Shown: piece after piece, positions 1 to 12,249 of the stretch
How positions within the stretch are numbered: the stretch's first letter is position 1
Layout: the number at the start of each line of letters is the position of its first letter
Source of the DNA: Gymnopus androsaceus JB14
Taxonomy: Eukaryota > Basidiomycota > Agaricomycetes > Agaricales > Omphalotaceae
Direction: 5' to 3'
Length of the DNA stretch: 64,000 bases
Assembly (NCBI GenBank): GCA_009733575.1
Contig: ML769403.1
Location: forward strand, 124,001 to 188,000
The notes under the pieces: model-generated
What the model was told of the DNA's origin: nothing
The model's input: the letters and a program-made list of their open reading frames with translations, nothing else
Databases searched by the model: none
Position numbers and translations under genes: made by a program

Positions 1-65
1 GAAATTGGGAGATGATCGGAATGGCATTTTTGGGCCTGGCGCAGTTCCGATCATCTCCCGATTTC
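1..65. repeat. 21-bp inverted repeat (hairpin) at window edge
   Basis: Bases 1-21 are the reverse complement of 45-65 with one mismatch, around a 23-base loop. The arm starts at base 1, so the repeat may extend outside the window. It could be a DNA-transposon end or an RNA hairpin. Nothing else identifies it. Confidence 0.6.
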
Positions 66-212
66 TTTTGCAGTCGGGAAATTTAATTATCTTCAAATGA
101 GAAAAACATGGTAATTTCTTTCCTTTTACACCTACAATAGAATATGTTTCTGATGATGGAAACGATTGACAAAAGATAACTTTTCCTTTAACTTTTCTCA
201 TACATTTTCCAG

Positions 213-480
213 GAATGGAAAGATATCCTGGACCATGGTGTATGGACTTCCCCGCGTTTGCCTGCTCCACTATTGATTACATTCGGTATCAACAGTGAGT
301 GTTCATCCTAACTCTTGTGCCTATATGCAACCTATATGATTGTCCTGAGCCGTAAGCTACTACTTAATATTAGATCTCACCTCCAATGAAGCGCCGCTGT
401 GTTTCACGAATCCCGAAGATACAGAGATTCCTCAATTAAAAGAATGGGTTCATGCCGTGACTGAAACCTCTGAGAAATGA
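213..480 (+). CDS. 3' end of an unidentified protein gene
   Basis: Two terminal exons can be read, 213-294 and 374-480, joined by a GTGAGT...TTAG intron. The splice joins A to AT and keeps one frame to a TGA at 478-480. The frame starts after an acceptor at 211-212 with EWKDILDHGVW and ends AVTETSEK. I do not recognise the family. The start lies upstream or outside the window. The clean splice phasing is the main reason to think it is real. Confidence 0.4.
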
Positions 481-800
481 CAGCCGGAATTTATGATGGC
501 TGAGATCGAGTTTTTGCTCAAGCAGTGAAGACTTATTGTGGAAACGTTGACCTCAAATAACGTTAACGTTACTTGAATCAGTTTGAAACATCTAGCAACA
601 TCTGGAGGAATGTTGGTTGACATCAACTCTTGATCAACTCATTATATTCACAAGCATATCCATCAGATATTTTCAAAACATTTTATCAGTGGTTTGGTGG
701 TGTATGTAGCCTCAGGTGCTGAAGCTAATCACAGTAGTAGACATTGAACAATCGAAGATGGTGGTCCCGACAGATACATGACATCTATCCCCCTGTATCC
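481..800. other. intergenic, nothing recognised
   Basis: AT-rich spacer after the partial gene. No open frame with family features is visible. Confidence 0.5.
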
Positions 801-1070
801 AGGCCACAGGATCCTCGAATGATATCATTGCACGGGACCTTGAATTCAGGACTTGATGGATCACTTTTCGAGGGAGGAAAGCTCTTTCCAGATCAGCCTT
901 GCAAAGGAGTCTGTGTAATGATAAAAACGTCTAAGGTGTGAATAGATTGCATACAACGGTTGAGATATACTTATCAGAACCTATTGAGGGAAAGAGGAAG
1001 AAGGGAGTGCAGAAGCTTAGTCTTCAAGACTCCGAAATCAAAGTTCATTATTTTTGAATTAGAAAAAGTC

Positions 1071-2758
1071 CTAAGCTTCATTGTACAAAGTGCCGTACAT
1101 CGCAGTCGTCGCTGAAAGCACATTTCCTCCTGGTGATGGTGCTAAGAAAACACTATCGGTTCCTAATTGACAAGTCGTGATATGTGAGGTGAATATTCCT
1201 GAATCCGCAATTCGGTGAAGATTGAGCATTAGGCGACTCAACATAGTAACTGACATCCTGATGAAGTTTTATGAATATATTACTAGCAAAGAGCTTGAAG
1301 GATGTTACCCGCTGGCAAATGTGCATAACGCCCCCCGCAAGAACGGCTGTATAAAAAATAAGCAACGTGTCACGGTTCGTGAGCCTGTGCACAGCGTACG
1401 TCAGGATACTAGCATAAAGAAAATATTAGAGTCATTCAAAACTTGTTCAGCTCTGAGCTCGTACATAGTACGTTGATATGTTGATCAAGTTTGCAAAAGC
1501 CATCACTCTATAAATGAGAGACGCATTAGCACCTCTACTTGTATTTCAGGAAAGCAAGAACGCAACTCACCCAAAATATATCGATCCTACAAACGGGTAG
1601 TAAAATCATCAAGTCTGACATGAACGATCAACATGGATCGTATTTCTTACCATCGCGGAGAATGATGGCAACCAGAGATAGCCCCTCCAGCTGAAGTTCA
1701 TGGCGGGCTTTGTAGGCTTTGTGGAGCGTCATGATGAACAACAGTAAGTCGTACAAGAATAAAGCCTCCCAAGCAGCCGCTGCCTCTATTAAAAGTAGTT
1801 GAGATGAGATGAGAGTTTGAAGAAGTTGATGGAGCTCGGGCACGTACGGATAGATCTACATAAAATCAGAGTTCGGTGTCAAGATATGAGTATATGACAA
1901 AGGCTGAAGAGTGACGCACACAATCAACGGTGTTGGTGTCTGGCATCCATTTAAGGTCGGCATCGGCTGACCCGACTTACCAAAGATAGAGAACTATGGA
2001 AGTTAAGAAGAAGAATATCTTCGAGGTAGAAAACGAAAAGCTTACAATAGCCAGTCCTACCAATGTGAGCCCGGTAACAGACATGTACGTGAGCACGCGC
2101 TTACTGCACGAGTATAGGGCGTATATGCGGATTGTAAGAAGTACTGGATGAACCAGCCAGGGTACTTGAGTCTTCAACTAAACACGAGCGATAAAATTTC
2201 TTACTGCAGACAATGACCTGATTCAAGGCGAGCAGCAGCTTGCGAAAGAGATGCAAAGGCTGGCAACTGCGAAATATACTTGCGAGTCCATTCTTCCAAG
2301 GAAGATTGCACCATACCTCTGCCGATTAACAGTGAGATATGCTCTGGCACGTCTGGCGAAATGTTACTAACCGATTCAGTCAGGTCACTCGAGAAGAGCG
2401 ACACGGTCACTACAACATTCCCTAACACGGCAAAATAACGATTAAAAAGGAACAATGCCGTACTTGCGCGTACTGGACGCTTCCACAGATACTTAAATTC
2501 CTCGGCTGCGCAACCGTTAGAAAACTTGTGGCAATATCAGAGCTTGCAAAAATACCTACGGAATGTGATGAGATGGTCCCAGTAGAGAAATGCTAGAGAG
2601 CGCCGTAAAAGTATGGTAGAACTTTCGGATTGGTCTCAACGTACTAATCGAAAATAGATGAAAGTAATTTTCTAATCTTCTATGAAGATGTGTTAGTGGA
2701 CAAAAGAACCACAGCTACGATTATGATCTGACTCACTGCTGTTGCGCGCCAAAGACAT
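1071..2758 (-). CDS. DUF6533 multi-span membrane protein, copy 1
   Basis: This is a multi-exon gene on the minus strand with ATG at 2758-2756 and stop at 1073-1071. Recognisable blocks in order are WKRPVRASTALFLFNRYFAVLGN, LTIRIYALYSCSKRVLTYM, AAAAWEALFLYDLLLFIMTLHKAYKARHEL and SVTMLSRLMLNLHRIADSG. These alternate hydrophobic helices with short loops, as in the DUF6533 family of Agaricomycetes. That family is predicted to have about seven membrane helices and has no known activity. The T-rich stretch before NRYF keeps frame here, unlike in copy 3. Exons are short and separated by introns of about 50 nt, so the exact model needs transcripts. Confidence 0.75.
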
Positions 2759-2860
2759 CCTGAGAAAGCGTTGAGTTCATGCAGGGTTTACCGTCCTGGC
2801 CAGTAAATGCAACTGTTGGGAAAAAGTCAGGGTGAAAGAGCCGAACTGTAAGTTCTGGCT

Positions 2861-2868
2861 ATATAAGT
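2861..2868 (-). promoter_or_regulatory. TATA box of DUF6533 copy 1
   Basis: On the minus strand ACTTATAT sits about 103 nt upstream of the ATG. The same element sits at the same distance in copy 2, and a TATATATA sits at a similar distance in copy 3. Confidence 0.5.
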
Positions 2869-3303
2869 GGTACTACCCACAGCACTGATGCTATACTTTC
2901 ATTGGTTCTTGATGCCGAGTGGAAGGAAAGCGGTCTGCTGTAACATGTATAGAGTGTGTATGAAGCAAAAATTGAGTTGAATGAGTCCCTATTTGGAGCC
3001 CAAGCTGTCATCTCAAGAGGTGTGCGGGACCTCACCAATCCACATTGACATGGAAATGATGGTTTGATGATGCTGACCACTGTAGTACTGTTCAAGTTCA
3101 ATTCAACATGCCTTGTGACCTGTGACCACTGTGTCAAAATTATGATTTTGACTAATTTCCTTATAAGGCAATATTTGTAAGCTTTTTCAGCACTAAAACT
3201 GGTTAAAGCTGTTGATTTTGGACATTTCATAACATTTTATGGGCCCATGACTGTTGAATTGAATGAAATGGAACAGTGAGTATTTCATGTTCTTTGTTGT
3301 ATT

Positions 3304-3578
3304 CATCAGCAAAACCTGTATTTTGCATTTTGATTCCCACAGGATTACTTAAAATTCCCAGAGCTCCCAGAGCTCCCAGCGCTGGCCAGTGCTTGCCAGT
3401 GCTGTCAGAAATATAAAATCATATGTTATTTCCAAATAAGGTAATTTTGCGGCCTCTGGGAGCTTCTGGGAGCTCCCTCCTGCATTGGCCAGACCATCTG
3501 AGTGCTGGGACACTGGAGCACTGGGAACTCTGGACAGTTCGCTCAAGCACTGCCCACGTCATACAGGTTTTGCTGATG
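3304..3578. mobile_element. CATCAG-type MITE, 275 bp
   Basis: The ends are inverted: CATCAGCAAAACCTGTAT at the left and its complement at the right. The interior is non-coding and rich in CTGGGAGCTC and CAGCGCTGGCCAG-like words. It is flanked by TT on both sides, giving a 2-bp target duplication. Related full-length copies lie at 50566-50850 and 54153-54437, with a remnant near 35490. Confidence 0.8.
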
Positions 3579-4920
3579 TTTGTCACACTTTCAGCTGCAA
3601 GCTGTACAAGCCATGAATCTCAAGCTATCAACAGCATCTGGAAATTGCTTCTCAACTACAGTTGTCTACATAGGTCAGGTAGTTCCTGTATTTGTGTAGC
3701 AAGGTCCCTTCTACATAGATCACTGTAGAATACTGTAGATTGCTGTAAGCGAGCACAACCCATTCAATTCCAGGGTTGACTATGATTCAGATCCTGACAC
3801 AATAATCTGTTATTCTGTATTCATTGCATGTGTTTGAGAATTGATTGACTACTGCCTGTTTGCTGTTGTTCATGCAGAGAATGAAATTGAAACAATATAT
3901 TTATTAGTATATACAGAATATTCTACATTGTTGGAACTACAAAAAAAAATGCAGGTTCAAGAGACTCACAGTGTCCAGTGAAGCACACTCAGAGAGTTCT
4001 TAAGCTCTAGAAATCTTGAGGATACTTATGAGTCTATACATTGAAGGAAAGTGTTTAACTCACAGGAAAATTATTTTGCTATAGGTCACTGTACTACACT
4101 TAGAAAAGTTGGGAGGGCAAGATGGAGGGGGGAGTAGAAGAGTCAAAGCAGAAAATGTCGAAGTCAAACTTAAGTACTCTCGGACGGAATCATCCGATGG
4201 ATTACCCCCCGGTAAGTTTGAAGTCAGCTCTTGCCGTGGCATGCCACTTGTCTGTTGATCCACTGGCGATCAAAGAAAGTATCAAACCGACTTGGAGACT
4301 TGGGCATCTGAACGGGGACATCGGGGCCAACACTCAAAGTAGATGTTATGCTTCCCGCATGCATGTGGGTTTCAGAGAAAGTATTGTTTTTGGATGCTCC
4401 AATTTGCAAGGCTCAGGATCTTGTTCTACAGCATCCTAGCTCTGTAGATCCTAGCTTCTACAGTAGTCTACAGCCACAGAAATGCATTTCCAGATGAGAA
4501 ATGCCAGTGGATCATCATTTTCATGCTCACACTGCTTGACAATTGGTGAAGGACCACTGAAGGTGTCTTATGCTGCTGCTAGCAGTAATTGCATTATTAT
4601 ACTGGGTGTACTGGTCGACAGTACTATCCAGTGCTATCCAGCACTCATAGCATCCATAGCACTCATAGCAAGGTCCCCATCTATCCAGAGCTATGGATTG
4701 CTATGGGCTGCTATGGATTGCTATTGATACCACAGGAACACCATCTGTACTACCCACTGAAGGAGGCCTGCAGAACTTCTGCTGTCTCACAACCACCATA
4801 ACATGTTGAGCTCCAGTCCAAGACCAACATGGTTTTTCAGCTGAAAGCTACAGTTCCAGCAACAACTCCAGGTCCCTTACCACTTGCTCAAGTTCTCTCC
4901 CAGCGACATCAGGCCCAAAC
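3579..4920. other. intergenic with degenerate repeats
   Basis: No gene is supported. Two stretches, about 3600-3740 and 4600-4740, share runs of CTACAG/CTATGG-like words around a common AGCAAGGTCCC core. They look like diverged copies of one repeat. Short open frames at 4122-4439 and 4482-4727 lack any family signature. Confidence 0.4.
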
Positions 4921-5409
4921 TCAAAAGTCAACAGCAGCGTCGGTCTCAGCTGCAGGTTCAGGCTCATCACTACAATCTCCATGAGCTGGCAAGTGTACGT
5001 CAAAATCAAAGACGAAGCTGTATGGAAAAGTATTGACATTGGTCAAGGTTGTGTGCACTGGATATACATTTTTGGCAGGAGGTTGCGGGTCAAAGTACTT
5101 TATACTACTTGTTTTTATCATCGACCAGCTTTCGAGACGGTGATCCCAAATTGCCGTTCTCGCCATTGAGAATGTCTGTCTTGGTCTTGATGGTTTCGGA
5201 TAGCGGTTGAGCTTATATGGAGTCGGAATCGAAGAGAGGGAATAAGAGGAGGCGGAAGGAGCGGAATGTCGGTCGGTCTTTTGAGATGCGTGCGGTACTG
5301 GAGCAATTCTAGTTTTGAATTCGGCGTTTGACTGGCGCAACAAGTTGATTGGATTTGGCGTGACATGTATACGCCAAAAAGATGCACCATTTCTAGTATA
5401 CTTTGTCAT
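4921..5409 (-). CDS. hypothetical protein, 162 aa, divergent from HNH gene
   Basis: This uninterrupted minus-strand frame begins 114 bp upstream of the HNH start and reads away from it. The product is basic at the N-terminus and Ser/Pro-rich in the middle. Its C-terminus is acidic (SDEPEPAAETDAAVDF). No domain, signal peptide or membrane segment is recognised. Its length and shared intergenic region make it possible as a gene, but chance is not excluded. Confidence 0.3.
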   Translation of the reverse strand: MTKYTRNGASFWRIHVTPNPINLLRQSNAEFKTRIAPVPHASQKTDRHSAPSASSYSLSSIPTPYKLNRYPKPSRPRQTFSMARTAIWDHRLESWSMIKTSSIKYFDPQPPAKNVYPVHTTLTNVNTFPYSFVFDFDVHLPAHGDCSDEPEPAAETDAAVDF

Positions 5410-5523
5410 TGGACTCTGGAGCTCATGTCGTCCATAGAACCGTTCGAGGACTAGGAGCCAATGTCACATCGACATTGGTAAAAGAGGGCATCCGCTAATT
5501 ATTCCTTACAGACTACCACCATC

Positions 5524-6860
5524 ATGGCGGTAATTCAGGTTTACGCCGAGCAATTGCGCGCCTCCTCTCAACCAGGCTCCACCAACCCCGCCAATTACGA
5601 ATGGTCGCATATTCTCAGCTTTCCTGTCGATACGATCGTCAACATTGGTTTCGCCCTTCGACCACTGAAATGGATACGCTTCGCGACAGGGGTAGTCACA
5701 GGAACCCAGGGCGATTTATCAGCCTCTCGCAACTCTCTTGTCGCTGTCGACTACAACTCTTCCCTCCCAACCGATAGTCTCAATTTATACTACCATGTCT
5801 CAGTGGCTGAGAGAGCTGCGATGTTTCCGCTCGATCCCCTATTCTCAGCCGAAGCTATCACGGATAGTCAGGCTAGCTTTCAGACGCGTGAAGGAGACTT
5901 TAGGTCCAGAGTTGCAGCTAGAGACGAATGGGCGGTGTGTGATGACTGAAGATGAGGAAGATGAATGCGATGCAGTTCATATGGTATCTTTCAAAAAGGG
6001 TGCATCGGTGAGCTTGTCCAATCCCTGATATAGCTAGTCCTCACTCATGGCCATATAGTATATGAGAGCTTTCTCTTCTGGTCGAACTAGGGGGCAAATC
6101 ATCATTGACGATATCAATGACACGCGCAATGGCATCTTGGTGCGTAAAGATAAGCGCATAGTATTAGGAAAGAATTTAGCTATTCTAAAGGTGTGTATGC
6201 CTTGACTCTACGATTAACTTTGACTGTGTTTGACTTCATTTTTGTGCAGACACCGAACTTCGCTCTTAATGCGTCAGACATAATCGCAACCGCGAACTCA
6301 AATGACGAATTGTACATATACACACCATTTCGACGACGGCGAACTAGATCTTCCGACACCAAGACATTTGGGTCTAATCACTGCATTCGCGTCCCAGATG
6401 ATAAATCCGACTGGCCTCCTGATTTCCTCTTTGACGCCATGTACGCTTCCGCCGTCTTATTTCACTTCCATACCCAGAAGACTGGTTCCTGGCGAGAGAA
6501 GTTCTATTCAGCAGCGAAGACCTCCCAACAGGTCGAGTTTGAAAAACTCAAAGCTGAAGAGGCATTGAAAAAGGTCAATGCTGATGCTGGCGCTGCTGCT
6601 CGTGATGAACGGGCAGCTCAGCGTACTTCCCAGCGCGATGGTGGTGGCTCGGATGACCAAGGTGGAGTAGAAGACAAGGTGGAGTAGAAAAACAAGGTGG
6701 CTCAGACACATGGAAAGAATGGGCCTGTGAGCAGCTGTTGTTCTGGCCCTATCAGAATCTATCTCCTTCGCAGCTGGAGGCGTTTGGTCAGGCGCATCGA
6801 CAGCAGGCATCAGTAAAGGAGTGTAGCAACTGGTTGGACAGGGATCAACTGAGGGCTTAG
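5524..6860 (+). pseudogene. fungal HNH-nuclease-domain protein, two frameshifts
   Basis: The start is MAVIQVYAEQL at 5524. The core is a fungal HNH (HNH_2-like) motif: FRSRVAARDEW, then CVMTEDEEDECDAVHMVSF, then the DDINDTRNGIL block expected downstream. Introns run from about 6009 to 6058 and from 6192 to 6249. The frame is broken twice. An extra G in GGG at 5930-5932 separates AARDEW from CVMTE. A missing A in the first of three tandem CAAGGTGGAGTAGAAGA-type units (6658-6692) gives an early TAG at 6685. The lost tail (SDTWKEWACEQLLFWPYQ...) stays open to 6860. Both lesions are single-base homopolymer changes, so assembly error is a serious alternative. The role of this family is unknown; these proteins are common and lineage-expanded in mushrooms. 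Confidence 0.7.
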
Positions 6861-8096
6861 TAGCAAGTCGGGCTTAAACAATGAAGTTTACGCAAGACCA
6901 ATAAGTAGGTAAGTCTAGCTTTCAGTGCTCCTCCCCTACATGTCGCTAAGGCCATTCCTGCTTACAGCTTCCACAAGTCTTCCCTCTCGAGGGTTAAGTG
7001 AAAAGGCCGCTTAGCCGCTGCACCAATCGTCTAGTTCAGGTATTCCTTGTTGTCTCCGTCGCTGGCGTGTATACTACACGTTGCCCTTTGTACATATATC
7101 TACCTTATAATTCCCTAATCTCTCTCTTTTCTCCTCGCCAATCGTGCTAGTACTAACTATATTGTATCATAGACCCCTCGCTACTCATCTCGACTTCCCT
7201 GTATACTTATTGCATCAGTTTATTTTTCTTGGACCTCCTCCCCTCCTTCTTGCAATACACCTCTCAGTACTATCCATTCTGCAATATGAAAAACGGCCCT
7301 TTGAGTCAATTTAGCTGCTAAACACCCATATACCGGGCTCGAACCTAACGATTGGTTGATGTACATAGGATATGTGTAATAATTGAATTGACAATTGTGA
7401 TATTAGCCTACAATCATTTGAGGTTTGAGAGGTGAGAGGTGTGCACTCGAGATGAGATCACACTTTACAATGAGGTGCTCAATGTTATAACTCATCCATT
7501 TCTGTTGGAATGGGAAGAATGTCGGGATGAAGGCGAGTGATAAGTGAGATGGCAATTTTGCGATCGAAGCAGAGTCTGCAGAGCAGAGGGTATCTGTCAA
7601 ACGAATTTGAAGAGCAATAAACCCAAAGAATTGTTTAGCCGGAGACTCATTCCAGCGTAACTGCAATGTCTTACATCATCCCTCTAGCCTACTTTGGCTG
7701 AGACTCGCCGCTCCCAGCCGCGGCCCCAGCAACCTACCACGAATCCTCCCCTGGTTGGGAGTGAACCGGCCCACAGGCAACAGATAAGTTACATAGGTCG
7801 ATTACTTTCTCGTCCTAGGGACTTGCGTCATATAATTCATAAGGAACGCAATCACCAATATGGAATTGGTCGTTAAAACCAAAATTACCTCCATGAATAA
7901 CTATCTAGGTAGAGAGAGAAAAAAACAGAAACGTGAAGACATCATAGTATGGTAGGTAGGTAGATCTGGAAAGCATTTACTAACGTAGACAACAAAAAAG
8001 TGCGTGAGATGTATGAAAGGAAATCAAGGGAATATCATGATAGTAAAAGAAGAAACGTAAAAAATCATTATGCTTATGCTCCTGGGACAAACGCAC
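6861..8096. other. intergenic region between convergent genes
   Basis: This contains the presumed 3' UTRs of the HNH gene and the importin gene. Pyrimidine-rich tracts occur near 7100-7260. Short frames at 7403-7666 and 7694-7876 have no recognisable features. Confidence 0.4.
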
Positions 8097-11000
8097 TTAA
8101 CCCGCAGCCTGTATTTTTGACGGGTCTTGAGCGTTCAGAACACCGATGAGCTGAATCAGCTCTGCCCGAATCTCGTCGCCAACTTGATCAGCACCGCTAG
8201 GATCAAGAACAACCGCAAACACATGAAGTAAACGATCCATGTAGGGGCCAAGAGCGGCACCATTAGTCTGTATCAGGTGGAAGATGGCACGGAACACCGG
8301 TCGGTTCTCTAAGTAGTCATTCTTCAATGGCAGAGCGTCCACAAAGACGGGAAGCACTTGGTCGAGAGGAATAGCAGCGGTATTCCGGACGATGAGACGG
8401 CCAACAGCGCCTGCGGCGTTGTCTTTGGCGTTCAGTTTCGAAGAAGGTGCGTCTGGAGTGACAACAAAGAGAGGTCTGAGGGCACCGAGTAAATGGAGGT
8501 ATTGTGGAGAGAGATCGACCTCAGAATATTCGACGAGCAGACCGACAGGCGAAGGCGGCAGTTGCTGAAGTACTTCGGCATCCAGTGTCGCTGAAGGGCC
8601 TGGTAGAAAAGTTCAAGGAGAGGTTCGGTTGAAGGAGTAACAGCGCTCTTCATGCCCGCGATGATCTCAGCGAGACAGCCGATAGCGGATGATCGGTCAC
8701 TGAGCGAACGACTCTTTTTCTAAGCATGACAAAGTCAGAAGTGAGCAAAAGAAAGCGAATTGGTGGGCTTACATAGTACTTGGCGATGAGAGGGAAGAAA
8801 CGGTTGAAAGCAGGGGCAAAGTCGGGACCCAAAGCGTTGGCCAGAGAAGCGACGAGGTCACCCGCAGAGGAGATGAGGACCGAGTCGTATTCAGCCTGAG
8901 CTTCAGGTGCCTCCTCTTCTTCATCTTGATCCGGATCCTGTTGGCAGAACGCCTTTTGTTCGAGGATCTGGATGGCAATAGTGCAGATTTCCTCGAGCTC
9001 TGAAAACAATATTAGGATGAGAATGCAAACGATGAAGATTAAAGCACTCACGGCCTTCAACGAATGCCGGGCCGATTTTGTTGATAGTCTCCGCCAGGCC
9101 AACACACAGAGCAGAAACGACAGATCTAGACGAGAATAAACATCAGTGCCTTGGTTCAAAACGTATAGGATTTGTGTTAGAAGTCAGAATATAGAAAACG
9201 TGGTCTCATGCGCCATTAGCGTCGAAGTGAGCTGAGTTATACTTTCATCACAAAAAGCGGCTGCTGAAAAATATCAAGAGCTATCACTCACTTGTTGTCT
9301 TCAGTTTCATACATCTCCATCAGCGCCGGGAGAACATGTCCAATAAGTTCCTTGACAGTCGGTGCAAGAGGAGCAGTCTAAAATGGATATAATAAGGGTC
9401 AAGTACGGCGAAGGAATATATAGTACACACCACAGTAGCACCAGCCTCCCAGTCCTGATGGTCGCTCAAATCATAGAAGGTTCTGACGATCTCAAGAAGG
9501 GAGTCAAGAGCACTCTTCCTAATTCCTTCGTAGTAATGCCCCAAAAGCTTGACGAGCTCCAGTGTGCATTGCTCAACGTACGGCAGAAAGTGAGCCTGAG
9601 TAGCATTGAACAACGTTCCAATGGTGTCGGCAGCAATCTCCTTCTCCACGGCAATAGCACTGTTTACATCCAGGAGCTTGTCAAGGTCGAGCTCTTCGAC
9701 TTCTGCAGTGGGATTTCCATTGATATCTAGTTCATCGGTCACAGTGATAGCGTTTGAAGCAGAGAGCCCAGAGTTGAAGGCCGAGGTAGGGTCAGAGGTA
9801 GATACTGGATGAAATACGAATCGACAATTAGCCCTTGATCAGATAAAAAATAGCAGTCACTTACCATCTTCGACACCCTCGTCTTGGGTGCAGCTAAGAA
9901 TAAGAGGAGGAACGACCTGAGGAAGGAAACCAGCGAATTCATCACCAAACACACGCGCCATGACACCAAAGAACAAGAAGCTGCACTCTCTTAGACGAGC
10001 GCTTCCCATCTCGATGCCTTGGAAGGCTTGCTTCATCATAGTGGGGAAGTAGGGCCTGAACTGCTCTTTTCCTACTGCCTCGGCGAAGGTGCCAACGGCA
10101 TCCATGGTTATGCCACGGAGTTCGGTTTCCTCACCCTCACCAGTTAGGACGAGGAAGTGTTGGAGACGCTGCATCGTCGGTTCAAAGTAAGGAATAAACT
10201 TCTCCTTTGATGCATGGGCAGCGCTTCCGATTGCGCCGGTGACCACAGACTTGACAGAGATGGGAGCGGTCTCCAGTAAGACCAGAAAGACGCTCCATGA
10301 TGAGCTGCAGATACTGCTCAATGACATCGTGAAGGATCTCAAGAAGAGCGTCAAGAGCAGTGCATGCCGATCGTTGGGTCGCAGGGTCGTTGATCAAGTT
10401 CATGATTTCCTGCAAAAACATTAGCGAAGAATAAATCATAGCATTGGAAGAAACGCACGGGCACGAGGATAGCGTGTTTAGCAATGCAGTCGTCCTCTAA
10501 CCACTCGCAGAAGCAGCTAACAGCAACGCAAGTCGCTTTTCTGACGCTGGCATCCATATCCCGGAGACCAGCCTCGATTATCGGCCAAACTTCACCCATC
10601 AAGGGAGTCATAAATTCACTGCAACCTTCGACAGCAATTCCGAGGGCAAGCATAGCACCACGACGCTGAGCCGGGTTTGTAGAGCTGAAGTATTGAACAA
10701 TAAGGTTGCGCAGAGCGGGGAATACCTGCATAGGAGGCAAATTTGTCGACAAGCCATCGATAATGCGAAGAGCGGACTATATCAACGTTAGCAATGGCTT
10801 AACAGGTATTAGCGGAGTAGCATACTCGTGAAGGAGCATCCTCATCTACGTCTTCAGGCTCTTCCTCGGTAGTTACTGGCATCAAAAGCTCAAGGATTGA
10901 GGGTGCGAGGCCGAAACTCTGCAATTTGGATTTTTTGCTGCAAAGAGGTATTCAGCATTAAAAAATAAGCTAACGGAGCTCGACATACTATTGGACAGTC

Positions 11001-12249
11001 CAGTTGAGGGCGTTCAATGCGAGGATTCTGAGGTCGTTTTCATAAGCACGGTTTCCACCGCAGCGGAGTAAGAATTCAACAAGATCAGGGATGACCTTGC
11101 TTAGTAGAGGGACTTCCTGTAAACATCTTGTTTGAGAAAATATAATTTACACTCAGAGTCTGAACGTACCAAGATGAGGAGAGTTTCGAGGACATCGAAA
11201 AGATTTCGGGCACCAGCTTCGTTGCCAGTCTCCACACATTGTCCAATAACTTGAATCATTGCCGGAAGGAGGGTTTGGAATTGGTTCTAGATAGTCGTGG
11301 GTTAACATCAGAATGAAAACGATACAAGCGAAATAATCTCACAAGGTACGTCTTTTCCTCAGAATCGATGAATTGTGCAATAACACCCATAGCACTATAG
11401 TGTATATCAGTATAAAGAGTGTATAAAGAGTGAAGGATGATAGACGATGGAAACTCACCGAACAGTCGTAATGCGAACTTCGATGCTATCCGGGTCGGCC
11501 AGTGTCTGTGAGAAGAGTTGGAATAGCGAGCTCAAGTGATCCTGGAATCCTTCAACGATGTTCTCAAGAGCAGTATATAGCATAAACATGCCAACTTCGC
11601 GATGAGCAACATTAGGGGAGATACAGGTTTGTTGAAGGAATGGAAGGAGTTGGTTCCATGTTCCCATAGGAATCTCGATGGCGGCGATAGCAGCTACTAC
11701 ACGCGCAGCAGAATGGCGAACAGGGGAGCTGGACAAATAGACATTAATCCGAGCATGAGGCAAGCGTACCGACTGAAGTACCTTGACTCGGCAAGAATTA
11801 ATTCTGGGAATTTGCCTTTGATCTGCTCGCGCTCGTCTTGGGACAGCATCGTCCACATATTACCGCTGTTGAAGGCTACACGTTTTCTCATCTCAACCGC
11901 AGCAAGCTGACGGATCTGCACAAATACGGCGATTAAAAAGAACGCTTTGAAAAAACCGAAGATCGCGTACAGCTTGGTCCGGAGAGCTGGTTATGATACT
12001 AGCGAGAGCAGATATGCATGCCGGATTTTTGTAATATTCCTGGTTGAGTTGCGCGGTAGCCTTGGGGTTTGCGGTTAGGTTGATTGTAACAAATCATGTT
12101 ATAAAATGTCCTACGGTTTTGAGAAGAGCGGTGTCGTTAGAGGTGGTCTGAACAAGCAGATTGTGCAGTCCCTGCACGAAATTGGGCTGCAAAGCTGAAT
12201 ATTAGGACTGAACAGGAGAGATCGCGTGTTATCGAGCACTTACATCCAT
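8097..12249 (-). CDS. importin-beta family karyopherin (Kap123/importin-4-like)
   Basis: This is a nuclear import receptor built of HEAT repeats. The start codon is at 12249-12247 in a 6-nt first exon (ATGGAT), spliced to CCCAATTTC. It then reads MDPNFVQGLHNLLVQTTSND and ATAQLNQEYYKNPACISALA. The IRQLAAVEMRKRV and HSAARVVAAIAAIEIP blocks follow, typical of the N-terminal HEAT arch. An acidic loop (ELDINGNPTAEVEELDLD) precedes AVEKEIAADTIGTLF and HYYEGIRKSALDSLLEI. That pattern fits Kap123/importin-4 better than Kap121. In yeast this group imports ribosomal proteins and histones H3/H4. The stop is at 8099-8097. More than ten short introns divide the gene. All the exons I followed keep frame. 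Confidence 0.85.

Larger units (their letters stand above)
801..3012. repeat. left arm of a large inverted duplication
   Basis: This arm matches the reverse complement of about 13956-16161. Matching starts near CCAGGCCACAGGATCCTCG at 801. It continues through DUF6533 copy 1, its promoter and about 250 bp of upstream DNA, and fades near 3012. The arms are about 2.2 kb and the spacer about 10.9 kb. Similarity is high in the exons, with scattered substitutions and small indels. Confidence 0.8.

Noticed and set aside
7330..7400. Possible tRNA (AGGTTCGAGCCCGG B-box on the minus strand)
   Set aside because: The bases flanking the loop do not form a T-stem and no A-box lies upstream.
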